From positions 13,619-77,618 of the forward strand of contig CAYXFU010000017.1 in NCBI GenBank assembly GCA_964464375.1: a stretch of 64,000 nucleotides of DNA, read 5' to 3'. A program made the translations under genes and the position numbers. How positions within the stretch are numbered: the first letter of the stretch is position 1; every line of letters starts with the position of its first letter. Below the pieces are notes generated by a model. The model was given only the letters and a program-made list of their open reading frames with translations, ran no database searches and was not told where the DNA came from. Below are positions 1 through 8,392 of the stretch, piece after piece. This DNA is from CAIOZA01 sp964464375 (GTDB taxonomy: Bacteria; Bacteroidota; Ignavibacteria; Kapaibacteriales; UBA2268).

Positions 1-2447
1 TCATCCAATTTGTCTGATAATATTCTATACACTGTATCTTTAGGATAATTGCCTTTGTTGTCTCCAATACCAGCCGCCATATTCATTATTAACTCCATCC
101 CTTCTTCAATTCTTTTGAAAGAATAAATATGGAATAATCCTTTTTTGATGTCAGCAATCAACTCAGGACAAAGCATAAGGTCTTTAACGTTTAATTGAGG
201 AATCAGTACACCCTGCTTCCCATTTAAACCCCTATATTTACATATCTCATAATATCCTCTTATTTTCTCATTAACACCTCCAATAGGCTGTATGTCCCCT
301 TTTTGATTCATGGATCCGGTAAGAGCAAAATTCTGATTAATGGGAATCCCTGTGATGGCAGAAATTAGAACAAATACTTCGGCAGCAGAGGCACTATCTC
401 CATCAATGCCTCCGTAATTTTGCTCGAAAGCAATAGTAGCTGATAGGCTAACAGGTTTCTTTCTTGAGAAAGTTTCTTTAATAAAGGAAGTTATGATAAG
501 AACACCTTTGTTATGAATCGATCCACTCATTTCCGCTTCTCGTTCAATATTAATTATGCCAGCAGAACCGGCACTCACGGTTGCAGTTATTCTAGCCGGT
601 TTTCCAAATGACAAGAGACCATCATCCATCACAGTTAAAGCATTGATTTGTCCAACTCTCTCTCCGGATGTATCAATTAATAGAGTACCTTCAAGAATAG
701 AATCCCTCAACTTTTCATCAAATAGATCATTTCTTCTTCTTCTCCAGGAAATTGCTTTTTCAACATCTTCTCTATCGATATATTTTTTTGCTGAATACTT
801 GTCATAGAATGCAGCTTCGCGAATAACATCAGCCACGTCAGAGAATTTCAATGTAATTTTATCCTGAGAACCGGCTTGTTCAACAGCCCATTCAATAATT
901 GCAGCAACACCACTAGGAGTACAATGAGCTAGATTATCTTCACGGCAAATTTTCGATATAAACTGAGCATATTTTTGCAAAAGTTCAGGTTGCAATTTAG
1001 TCTCATAGTCAAACTGAGCATTAATTTTGAAAATTTTCTTGAACCCCTTTTCATATTCATAGAGTGCTTTATAGAGTGTTAATCCACCAATAATAATTAC
1101 TTTTATATTAACTTCGATTGGTTCAGGTTTAATATAAACTTGAGAAAGTTGAAAAGAAGCTTCGTAAGACTGAATTTCAAGCTTGTTATAAAGTAATACC
1201 CTCTTTAGTGCTTGCCAAACACCTGGTTCTTCAAATAATTCAAGTGCATTTACCACAAGAAATCCATTGTCAGCTTTTAATAATGCACCTGCCTTAATTT
1301 TAGTAAAGTCAGTTCTCCAGAATCCACTTCTTGAATCAAAAGTTCTATCAATTGTTCCAAACAAATTTGAGTAGGATGGTGTTGTTTCTACAATAATTGG
1401 TGCTTTAGAATATAAAGAATTATCTAGAATTACGTTAACCTGGAAGACAGAAAATTTTTCACTGTCGCGTAATTCAGCCTCCTGATCAGTTTGTTCATCC
1501 ATTGGATTTGAGATCTGAACAAAGAGCTTAAGATTATCAAGAATAAATTTCTTAGCTTCATTGATATAGGATGAAATATTGTCATTTTTAAACTGGGTTA
1601 GAATATTGTCTAATGCGGAATTAACGATAATTGTAGCTGAAGATTTATCATTTTCAGAAATAGCTTTTTTAAATTCCTGCATCAGTTTTATATGCTTTTT
1701 CCCAAGTTCGAATAATTCGTTATGAAATTTAGCATAGTTCGCAATTAATTTATCTGCTTCTTTCCTTTTAATTTTTCCACTGACTACAAGTTCATTTAAT
1801 GCATCAATAGTAATGGCTTCCTTGTCGATTAATGGGAACACCTCAGGTTGAGCATAACCTTTGTCATTATCTATTTGCCCACGAACAAAACCAAATGGAC
1901 GTATGTGTTCATCAAATTTTTTAATTACGTCTCGTTCCTGAAGCTGGTAATTTTCAATAATTTTCTGTCTTGATTTTTTGAATGAATCTTCTTCAAAAAG
2001 TTGTGGCAATCTTAGACGTAAATAACTTATTGCTTCATCCATCGAATTTGCAAAATCCTTACCTTTTCCTTTTTCAAGTTTAATCAGTATTGGCGAATCA
2101 TTCTTAGTAAAATTATTTACATAGCAATAATCGAATAATACAGGCTTGCCGACATTCATAGTTTCAAGAATTCTTTTGACTGTGGTTAATCGTCCTGTTC
2201 CCGCTAAGCCTGATACAAAGATATTATAACCTTTTGAATTCAGTTCGGTACCTATCCTTATTGCTTCCATCGCTCGATGTTGACCTATTATTTCTTCTAA
2301 TGGTTCTATTGAAGCAGTAGTTTTGAACTTGAATATTTTGTCAGGACAAGTCCATCTGAGTTGTTCTGGGGCTAATTCAACAGGAGAATTAGATTCTGAC
2401 TTATCAAAATTTTCGTTATTTATAAATTTTTCCTTTTTCGCTGCCAT
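1..2447 (-). CDS. Lon-family ATP-dependent protease (LonB/LonC-like AAA+ protease), 3' end cut by the window edge
   Basis: An open frame runs from an ATG at 2447 to the left edge (815 codons with no stop), so the C-terminus is missing. Residues about 80-90 form a P-loop-like GLAGTGRLT, in which Arg86 stands where a classical Walker A has Lys. A long helical insert follows. The C-terminal third is a Lon protease domain with Ser685 in GDSASAAE and Lys728 in GGVNEKIRG. The 43-residue spacing equals that of the Ser679/Lys722 dyad of E. coli Lon. The layout fits the AAA_32/Lon_C family of soluble Lon-like proteases rather than LonA, because the LonA substrate-binding N-domain is absent. It is divergent from ygiQ. 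The protease family is secure; substrate and subfamily are not. Confidence 0.9.
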   Translation of the reverse strand, partial: MAAKKEKFINNENFDKSESNSPVELAPEQLRWTCPDKIFKFKTTASIEPLEEIIGQHRAMEAIRIGTELNSKGYNIFVSGLAGTGRLTTVKRILETMNVGKPVLFDYCYVNNFTKNDSPILIKLEKGKGKDFANSMDEAISYLRLRLPQLFEEDSFKKSRQKIIENYQLQERDVIKKFDEHIRPFGFVRGQIDNDKGYAQPEVFPLIDKEAITIDALNELVVSGKIKRKEADKLIANYAKFHNELFELGKKHIKLMQEFKKAISENDKSSATIIVNSALDNILTQFKNDNISSYINEAKKFILDNLKLFVQISNPMDEQTDQEAELRDSEKFSVFQVNVILDNSLYSKAPIIVETTPSYSNLFGTIDRTFDSRSGFWRTDFTKIKAGALLKADNGFLVVNALELFEEPGVWQALKRVLLYNKLEIQSYEASFQLSQVYIKPEPIEVNIKVIIIGGLTLYKALYEYEKGFKKIFKINAQFDYETKLQPELLQKYAQFISKICREDNLAHCTPSGVAAIIEWAVEQAGSQDKITLKFSDVADVIREAAFYDKYSAKKYIDREDVEKAISWRRRRNDLFDEKLRDSILEGTLLIDTSGERVGQINALTVMDDGLLSFGKPARITATVSAGSAGIINIEREAEMSGSIHNKGVLIITSFIKETFSRKKPVSLSATIAFEQNYGGIDGDSASAAEVFVLISAITGIPINQNFALTGSMNQKGDIQPIGGVNEKIRGYYEICKYRGLNGKQGVLIPQLNVKDLMLCPELIADIKKGLFHIYSFKRIEEGMELIMNMAAGIGDNKGNYPKDTVYRILSDKLD

Positions 2448-2562
2448 AGATTAACCTAATATCATTAATAAATATTTTGTAATTTAATCATAATGTTTTA
2501 AAATTAAAACAACGTTGTTAGCGTTTGTTTAATTTAGTAAAACTTAGAAAGAAATTTATTTA

Positions 2563-4284
2563 ATGTTTTTACCTACTACAAAAGATGAGATGATGAAACT
2601 AGGCTGGAATCAGCCGGATATTATTATCGTTAGCGGTGATACCTATATTGATAATTATTATGATGGTGCGGCAGTTATTGGTAAAATTCTATTACAAAAT
2701 GGGTATAAAGTTGCAATCATTTCTCAGCCTGACATTGACTCAGATGATGACATAACAAGACTGGGAGAACCATTACTATTCTGGGGAGTTACAGCCGGAT
2801 GTGTAGATTCAATGGTTTCAAATTATACATCATTAAAAAAGAGAAAAAAAAGTGACGACTTAACTCCCGGAGGATTTAATATAAAACGTCCTGACAGAGC
2901 AACTATCATTTACACAAATTTAATTAAGAGAAATTATAAAAGTAGTAAACCAATCATTCTGGGTGGAATAGAAGCTAGTCTAAGGAGAATCGCACATTAT
3001 GATTACTGGTCAGATTCTGTTAGAAGATCAGTACTTTTAGATTCAAAGGCAGATTGTATTGTTTATGGAATGGGTGAAATAACAATCTTATCAATCGCCG
3101 AAAAAATCAGAAACAATGAAGACTATAAAGAAACAAGAGGTATTTGCTATATCTCTAAGGAACCAAAAGAAGGCTATATTCAATTACCAACTTATGAAGA
3201 AGTAAAAGTAGATAAGATGAAATTCATTAGTATGTTTCATACTTTCTATAAAAATAATGACCCTTTAAATGCAAAGGGTCTAGTTCAGAAGCATGGAGAC
3301 AGATATTTAATACAAAATCCTCCTCAATTTTACCATACTAAGCAAGAATTAGATAAACTCTATGAGATTGAATATGAAAGACAAGTGCATCCTTTTTATA
3401 AAAAGATGGGGAAAGTTAAAGCTCTTGATACGATTCAGTTTTCGATTAATTCTCATAGAGGATGTTATGGTGAATGTAATTTCTGTGCTATAACCGTTCA
3501 TCAGGGCAGAACTATCAATTCCAGATCAGAAGAGTCTATTATCAGAGAAGTAAAACTAATAACAAAACATAAAGATTTTAAGGGTATTATTTCTGATGTC
3601 GGTGGTCCGACAGCAAACATGTTCGGCAATGAATGCAAAGTACAATTAACACGAGGAAGCTGCAAGGAGAAAAGATGTGCTTTCCCTACAATATGTAAAA
3701 GTATGGATATCAATCATTCCGACCAGATTTCTCTTTATGAGAAATTGAGAAGAATCGAAGGTGTTAGAAAAATATTTATTGGATCAGGAATTCGTTATGA
3801 TCTGATATTATCGGACTCTAAATCAGGGAAGGAGTATTTTGTTAATTTAGTAGAAAATCATGTCTCCGGACAAATGAAGATAGCACCGGAGCATACTGAA
3901 AATTCAGTTCTTAGTCTTATGGGCAAACCTAATAACAATTATCTCAAAAATTTTAGAGACGACTTTTATAACCATTCAAAAAAAGCAGGTAAGAAACAGT
4001 TCCTAACATATTATTTTATTTCAGCTCACCCTGGATGCAATATCACAGATATGAATAATTTGGACAGATTTATTTCCCAAGAATTGAAGCTTAATCCGGA
4101 ACAAGTTCAGATTTTCAATCCAACCCCATCAACATATTCAACGCTTATGTATTATACTGAAATGAATCCATTTACTTTAGAAAAAATATTCGTAGAAAAA
4201 TCACCTAAAAATAAATTAATTCAAAAGGAAGCTATTGTTGCACACAAAGAAAAGCCGCTATTCAGTAAACAGCGGCTAAGATAA
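2563..4284 (+). CDS. ygiQ: YgiQ family radical SAM protein
   Basis: 573 residues starting at an ATG. The N-terminal part (about 1-230) is the UPF0313 cobalamin-binding-like region. The radical SAM core carries the CxxxCxxC cluster motif at Cys301, Cys305 and Cys308 (RGCYGECNFC), followed by the conserved stretch containing DVGGPTANMFG. The C-terminal PTPSTYSTLMYYT segment is typical of YgiQ. The family is often longer because of a C-terminal DUF3362 extension, which is short here. The reaction is unknown for the family. The gene stands alone and converges on the Spy-like gene at 4314. Its last codons include a hairpin (4253-4277). Confidence 0.93.
   Translation: MFLPTTKDEMMKLGWNQPDIIIVSGDTYIDNYYDGAAVIGKILLQNGYKVAIISQPDIDSDDDITRLGEPLLFWGVTAGCVDSMVSNYTSLKKRKKSDDLTPGGFNIKRPDRATIIYTNLIKRNYKSSKPIILGGIEASLRRIAHYDYWSDSVRRSVLLDSKADCIVYGMGEITILSIAEKIRNNEDYKETRGICYISKEPKEGYIQLPTYEEVKVDKMKFISMFHTFYKNNDPLNAKGLVQKHGDRYLIQNPPQFYHTKQELDKLYEIEYERQVHPFYKKMGKVKALDTIQFSINSHRGCYGECNFCAITVHQGRTINSRSEESIIREVKLITKHKDFKGIISDVGGPTANMFGNECKVQLTRGSCKEKRCAFPTICKSMDINHSDQISLYEKLRRIEGVRKIFIGSGIRYDLILSDSKSGKEYFVNLVENHVSGQMKIAPEHTENSVLSLMGKPNNNYLKNFRDDFYNHSKKAGKKQFLTYYFISAHPGCNITDMNNLDRFISQELKLNPEQVQIFNPTPSTYSTLMYYTEMNPFTLEKIFVEKSPKNKLIQKEAIVAHKEKPLFSKQRLR
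4253..4277 (+). terminator. Hairpin inside the 3' end of ygiQ
   Basis: Perfect 7-bp stem AGCCGCT (4253-4259) / AGCGGCT (4271-4277) with an 11-nt loop. It lies within the last codons of ygiQ, which stops at 4282-4284. No U-tract follows on either strand, so it may be an intrinsic terminator of reduced strength or a 3' stabilising hairpin shared by the two converging genes. Confidence 0.5.
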
Positions 4285-4313
4285 ACTAAGTAATGTTTTG
4301 TCATTGTATTATT

Positions 4314-4793
4314 TTAATCATTCTTACCTTGTTTTCGCATTCGTTCCATAATTACCTTCTGGAGTTCACCTCTAAATCTATGTTCGAAGACAATAAGTTT
4401 AGCAAATTGAGTTTCATTCAACATAGATTTCATGTCATTTTGAGCTTGAAATAAAATCGATTCCATTTCTTTTTGTTCTGCCATAGCTTTTGCAGATTTT
4501 GCGATTAATTCTTCTTTTGGGGCATCACGTCTTATTGATTTTTCAAGATCCTCCATGGCAAGATCAATGTGATCACGCTTTTCAATAATTTTCTTTTCCC
4601 ATGAAGTATATTTTGCAAGAAACTTCTCTGATGTTTTTTCATCCAGATCAAGAATTTCAAGTAATTTTATTTTCTTCAACTGCATTACTCTTTCTTTTGC
4701 CCTGGGATTTGGTGGTTGGGCAAATGCAATAGAATATAAAACAGTTAATGCCATGGTAATAATTACCCCAGATTTAAGAAACGATTTTAGCAT
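4314..4793 (-). CDS. Secreted helical Spy/CpxP/ZraP-like protein of an ECF operon
   Basis: 159 residues from the ATG at 4793; a TTG two codons upstream would be an alternative start. It has an N-terminal signal peptide or membrane anchor (about residues 5-25, ending near AFAQ) and then an almost wholly helical, highly charged domain rich in Lys, Glu and Met. Its LDLDEKTSEKF and MLNETQFAKLIVFEHRF segments resemble the LTxxQ-type helices of Spy/CpxP/ZraP periplasmic chaperones and sensors. It overlaps the end of the anti-sigma-like gene by 20 bp and is the last gene of the three-gene sigma operon. The fold is inferred from composition and context, not from a decisive motif. Confidence 0.6.
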   Translation of the reverse strand: MLKSFLKSGVIITMALTVLYSIAFAQPPNPRAKERVMQLKKIKLLEILDLDEKTSEKFLAKYTSWEKKIIEKRDHIDLAMEDLEKSIRRDAPKEELIAKSAKAMAEQKEMESILFQAQNDMKSMLNETQFAKLIVFEHRFRGELQKVIMERMRKQGKND

Positions 4794-5469
4794 TTTCAAT
4801 TCCTTTCAAAATTATTTGTAAATCATTTTCATCAAGTTCTTTTACAATTTCCATTAATTCTTGTGTATTAGTAGATTTAGCAACAGATTCAAGCTCTATT
4901 GTCGAATATTGCTTAAAAATTTCATCAAAAAAATAATCCCTTAAGCCATATTCATCTAATTTGATAATGTTAGATAACTCATCAATATTAGTTGTAAAGG
5001 CTGCAATATTTGAATTTGCGTTCAAAATGTCATTTGTTGAGATTTTATCCTCAAAAATTGATAAAGTATCCTTTTGTGAGAAGTCAATGAGTGGCTTTGA
5101 TATTGATGTCAGAGCATCGTCATTTAGAGTTTTACCAGGTTTTGTATATATGAAAATAACGAGAAGAATCATAGCAAATACAGGCAAGACAAATCTATAA
5201 ACAAAGCTCATCCTATTTGGTTTTGATCGAGATAATCTTTTATTTACACCAACTGACATATTTCTTGTTTTCCGATCAATAAGTCTATCGAATGAAAAAC
5301 TATCGAATCGTTTGAATACTTGCTGTGCGTCGGTAATTTCTTTAATAATATCAGGATACTCAGGCAAATTACGCTCAAATATAGTTTTTTCCTCAGAGCT
5401 TAATCTTTCGAAAATGTAATCCGGGACTCGTTCCAGCATTTCATTATAATTTAATTTTTCATTGTTCAT
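4774..5469 (-). CDS. Single-pass membrane anti-sigma-factor-like protein
   Basis: 231 residues. The N-terminal part (1-85) is cytoplasmic in character and opens with a helical LNYNEMLERVPDYIFERLSSEE segment, as in many zinc-free anti-sigma factors. One transmembrane helix lies at about 89-108. The remaining 120 residues would be periplasmic. There is no HxxxCxxC ZAS motif. It begins 1 bp after the stop of the ECF sigma gene and overlaps the following Spy-like gene. The position, topology and the sigma partner support an anti-sigma role that holds the sigma factor at the membrane. No named family was recognised. Confidence 0.65.
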   Translation of the reverse strand: MNNEKLNYNEMLERVPDYIFERLSSEEKTIFERNLPEYPDIIKEITDAQQVFKRFDSFSFDRLIDRKTRNMSVGVNKRLSRSKPNRMSFVYRFVLPVFAMILLVIFIYTKPGKTLNDDALTSISKPLIDFSQKDTLSIFEDKISTNDILNANSNIAAFTTNIDELSNIIKLDEYGLRDYFFDEIFKQYSTIELESVAKSTNTQELMEIVKELDENDLQIILKGIENAKIVS

Positions 5470-5470
5470 T

Positions 5471-6049
5471 TTATTTATCCTCTGGTCTTAGAATCTCATT
5501 TAGTTTCTTTATTGCTTGAAAATAGTTGGCTTTCAAACCCCCGATAGTTGTACCAACCATAGCTGATATTTCTTCATAAGTCAGATCATCAAAATATCTT
5601 AAAGCAAATGTCTCTCTTTGTTTCTCTGGTAACTTTGTTAACGCATTTAGAAATCTTGTATTGAATTCCGAAAACTCAAGCTGCTTATCCGGAGAATTAT
5701 TATCAGCAATTTCTAAAAATTCTTCATTTGAACTATCGTATCTCTGAAATATTCTTTTAATAGATTTCTTTCTTAAATAACTGAGACAATAATTCACAGA
5801 AATTTTATATATCCAGGTTTTTAGAGAACTTTGTCCACGAAAAGAATTCATATTTCTTAGTGCTTTTATAAATATTTCCTGAGAGGCATCATCTGCCTCA
5901 TCATAATCTTGCAGATACCTAAGACATGTCGTATAAACAAATTTCTGGTATTTCCTGACAAAGGTAGTAGCCGCAATTTCAGAATTCCCTTGAAGCAATT
6001 CCTGTATTATATTTGCATCTTCGGTAATATTCAAAACTAAAGTATTCAT
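5471..6049 (-). CDS. ECF-type RNA polymerase sigma factor (sigma-70 family)
   Basis: 192 residues. Region 2 is visible from about 20 to 95 (YQKFVYTTCLRYL, then DYDEADDASQEIFIKA and FRGQSSLKTWIYKISVNYC). Region 4 covers about 135-190 (LPEKQRETFALRYFDDLTYEEISAMVG, helix-turn-helix). There is no region 3, so this is an ECF factor. It heads the operon with the membrane anti-sigma-like protein and the Spy-like protein, suggesting an envelope-stress response. The start codon lies only about 8 nt past the U-tract of the greA terminator, so a separate promoter must overlap or sit very close to the terminator, or readthrough must occur. Confidence 0.93.
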   Translation of the reverse strand: MNTLVLNITEDANIIQELLQGNSEIAATTFVRKYQKFVYTTCLRYLQDYDEADDASQEIFIKALRNMNSFRGQSSLKTWIYKISVNYCLSYLRKKSIKRIFQRYDSSNEEFLEIADNNSPDKQLEFSEFNTRFLNALTKLPEKQRETFALRYFDDLTYEEISAMVGTTIGGLKANYFQAIKKLNEILRPEDK

Positions 6050-6056
6050 TTTATAT

Positions 6057-6095
6057 AAAAAAAATTGTGTCTAGCTTACAAATAGTTAGACACAA
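6057..6095 (-). terminator. Intrinsic terminator of greA
   Basis: On the minus strand an 11-bp stem with one G-U pair (arms 6065-6075 and 6085-6095, 9-nt loop) is followed by eight U residues (6057-6064). It sits between greA and the ECF sigma gene. Confidence 0.85.
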
Positions 6096-6126
6096 ATGTT
6101 ATGATTTGGTTTAATAGGTTAATGAT

Positions 6127-6600
6127 TTATCTTGAGATATCAAGAATCTCAAAATACTGTTTTCCAACAGGAACGATTATTTCAACCTTTTCACCAATTA
6201 CTTTTCCCAGTAGAGCTTTACCAATAGGAGAGGTAACTGAAAGTTTCTTTTTTTCAAAATCAGCTTCCTGTGCGCTAACCAACATATAATCAATAATAGT
6301 ATTATTCGATATATTTTTCAATTTTACTTTTGATAATATATAAACTTTGTCATTAGGCAATTCATCAGATTTGATAATCTGTGCACTAGTTAAAGTTCTT
6401 TCGAGGTTTGAAATTTTTAATTCGAATAATTCCTGCTCATGCTTAGCAGCTTCGTATTCAGCATTTTCAGATAAATCTCCGTGAGAACGAGCATCTGCAA
6501 TTTTCATGGCAATTTCTTTTCTACCACGGGTTTTCAGCAGATGAATTTCTTCCTCAATTTCTCTGGCTCTCTCTGCTGTTAAATATACGACATCACTCAT
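6127..6600 (-). CDS. greA: Transcription elongation factor GreA/GreB
   Basis: 157 residues, the normal family length. The N-terminal coiled coil has the conserved ARSHGDLSENAEYEAAKHEQ tip segment with the acidic residues that enter the RNA polymerase secondary channel. The C-terminal FKBP-like domain carries the SPIGKALLGKVIGE motif. It rescues backtracked polymerase by stimulating transcript cleavage. It stands between two strong terminators (6643-6680 upstream and 6057-6095 downstream), so it appears to be monocistronic. Confidence 0.95.
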   Translation of the reverse strand: MSDVVYLTAERAREIEEEIHLLKTRGRKEIAMKIADARSHGDLSENAEYEAAKHEQELFELKISNLERTLTSAQIIKSDELPNDKVYILSKVKLKNISNNTIIDYMLVSAQEADFEKKKLSVTSPIGKALLGKVIGEKVEIIVPVGKQYFEILDISR

Positions 6601-6642
6601 TATGCACCTAAATTTTAGTCGATTTTTTAAATAAAATTAAAT

Positions 6643-6680
6643 AACAAAGATTCCATCTTTCTCCGGATGGAATCTTTGTT
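6643..6680 (-). terminator. Intrinsic terminator downstream of ribBA
   Basis: A perfect 15-bp inverted repeat (6643-6657 and 6666-6680) with an 8-nt loop. On the minus strand an AT-rich tract with several U runs follows (ATTTAATTTTATTT), so it fits termination of ribBA upstream of greA. Confidence 0.8.
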
Positions 6681-6719
6681 AAAAAGTAAATATAAGAAAA
6701 AAAATTAAAAAATATTCAA

Positions 6720-7937
6720 TTATTCTTTAATATTTAATAGATGTCCCATTCTTTCTTTTTTTGTAAGGAGGTATTGTCTATTATCTTTATTAGGCTCAAT
6801 CTCTATTGGAACCATTTTCTCTACCTTTAAACCATAACTTTCAAGACCAACGCGTTTCGTTGGATTATTAGTTATTAGCTTCATTCTTCTAATTCCAAGA
6901 TCGTGAAGAATCTGTGCACCAATGCCATATTCTCTTGGATCGGCATTAAACCCAAGTTTCAAGTTGGCTTCAACTGTATCAAATCCCTCTTCCTGGAGAG
7001 CATAAGCTTTTACTTTATTGATTAAGCCAATTCCTCTGCCTTCCTGCCTCATATAAAGCACAACACCTTTACCTTCTTTTTCTATCATTCTCAAAGCATT
7101 ATGAAGTTGATCACCACAATCACATCTCATGGAATGAAAAACATCACCGGTCAAACATTCTGAATGAACTCTTACTGGAACAATCTCATTCTTCTTCCAT
7201 GAACCTTTGACAATAGCAACATGTTCCTTATTATCAACAATATTCTCATAGACTTTTATTTTGAAGGATCCTTCTTTTGTTGGTAGATTGGCTTCAGCAA
7301 CACATTTAACAAGAAAATCAGTTTTAAGTCTATATGAAATCAGGTCTTTAACTGTAATAATTTTTAAATTATGTTTTATTGCGAATTTCTCCAGATCAGG
7401 TCTTCTCGCCATCTCGCCATTATCTTTGATTATTTCACATAGAACACCAGATGCTTTCAATCCGGCTAATCTCATCAAATCAACTGCGGCCTCGGTATGT
7501 CCGGCACGTCTAAGCACACCTTCAACCGAAGATATTAATGGGAAAATATGTCCGGGACGACCTAAATCAGAGGGTTTAGTATCTTTGTTGCATAATGCTC
7601 TAATAGTGGCGGCTCTATCAAATGAAGAAATTCCGGTTGATGTTCCATGGACATAATCAACTGAAACAGTAAATTTAGTCCCATGAAGTCCGGAGCTTTC
7701 TTTAACCATAATATCCAACTCAAGTTCTCTTGCTCTTTCTTCTGTTACAGCAACACAAATTAGTCCCTTACCTTTTGATGACATAAAATTGATGATATCG
7801 GGAGTTATCAATTCTGATGAAGAGATCAAATCCCCTTCATTTTCCCTGTCTTCATCATCCATCACAATTATCATCTTTCCGGATATAAGATCTTTTAGGG
7901 CTTCATCGATTGTATTTAATTTGAATTCTTTTGACAT
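6720..7937 (-). CDS. ribBA: Bifunctional 3,4-dihydroxy-2-butanone-4-phosphate synthase / GTP cyclohydrolase II
   Basis: 405 residues from the ATG at 7937. An in-frame ATG at 8027 would add 30 hydrophobic residues but lies inside the terminator of yajC, so it is rejected. The N-terminal RibB domain has the DDEDRENEGDL acidic metal-binding motif, then GRPGHIFPL and GHTEAAVDL. The C-terminal RibA domain has the zinc cysteines in VHSECLTGDVFHSMRCDCGDQL, the LYMRQEGRGIGL motif and DPREYGIGAQIL. It makes both committed precursors of riboflavin, from GTP and ribulose 5-phosphate. No FMN riboswitch is visible upstream. Confidence 0.96.
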   Translation of the reverse strand: MSKEFKLNTIDEALKDLISGKMIIVMDDEDRENEGDLISSSELITPDIINFMSSKGKGLICVAVTEERARELELDIMVKESSGLHGTKFTVSVDYVHGTSTGISSFDRAATIRALCNKDTKPSDLGRPGHIFPLISSVEGVLRRAGHTEAAVDLMRLAGLKASGVLCEIIKDNGEMARRPDLEKFAIKHNLKIITVKDLISYRLKTDFLVKCVAEANLPTKEGSFKIKVYENIVDNKEHVAIVKGSWKKNEIVPVRVHSECLTGDVFHSMRCDCGDQLHNALRMIEKEGKGVVLYMRQEGRGIGLINKVKAYALQEEGFDTVEANLKLGFNADPREYGIGAQILHDLGIRRMKLITNNPTKRVGLESYGLKVEKMVPIEIEPNKDNRQYLLTKKERMGHLLNIKE

Positions 7938-8000
7938 AAATCTAATGTAGTTACAAAATTTTAAAATCAAAATTACGATAATTTTTCTTTTAATAGTTTT

Positions 8001-8043
8001 AAAAATAAAAAAAATCACATTAGACATAATACCTAATGTGATT
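8001..8043 (-). terminator. Intrinsic terminator of the nnr-vanZ-tgt-yajC operon
   Basis: On the minus strand an 11-bp perfect stem (8033-8043 with 8013-8023, 9-nt loop) is followed directly by a run of eight U residues interrupted only further on by an A. It lies 18 nt past the yajC stop. Confidence 0.88.
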
Positions 8044-8060
8044 ACAGAATTTCAATTAGT

Positions 8061-8375
8061 TTATTTTTTCGCTGCTAAAGAAGCTTTTTCTATATTGATA
8101 CGAACATTGTCAGCTATCTGCACAGTAAAAACATTGCCGTCAATGTCAGTGATAGTACCATGAATTCCGGCAGTTGTGATAACTTTATCACCTTTTTTCA
8201 ATTCATTCAGCATTTTCTGATGTTCTTTTTGTCTTTTCTGCTGAGGTCTTATCATTAAAAAATACATAATGAGAATAATTGCACCGAACATTACAAGAGT
8301 TGTAATCATTGAACTGCCACCTTGTGCTCCGCCTGACTGTGGCATCATACCGAATAATACTGGTAAAAACGACAT
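8061..8375 (-). CDS. yajC: Preprotein translocase subunit YajC
   Basis: 104 residues with one transmembrane segment (about 22-42) followed by the family signature YFLMIRPQQKRQKEHQKMLN and KKGDKVITTAGIHGTI. YajC associates with SecDF in the inner membrane and supports SecYEG. The tgt-yajC order is widespread in bacteria. It is the last gene of the operon before a strong terminator. Confidence 0.95.
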   Translation of the reverse strand: MSFLPVLFGMMPQSGGAQGGSSMITTLVMFGAIILIMYFLMIRPQQKRQKEHQKMLNELKKGDKVITTAGIHGTITDIDGNVFTVQIADNVRINIEKASLAAKK

Positions 8376-8392
8376 ATTTTCCCCTAAATTAA

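Noticed and set aside
7938..8027. Upstream ATG that would lengthen RibBA by 30 residues
   Set aside because: It lies inside the terminator hairpin of the yajC operon and adds a hydrophobic tail foreign to the family; the ATG at 7937 gives the normal start.
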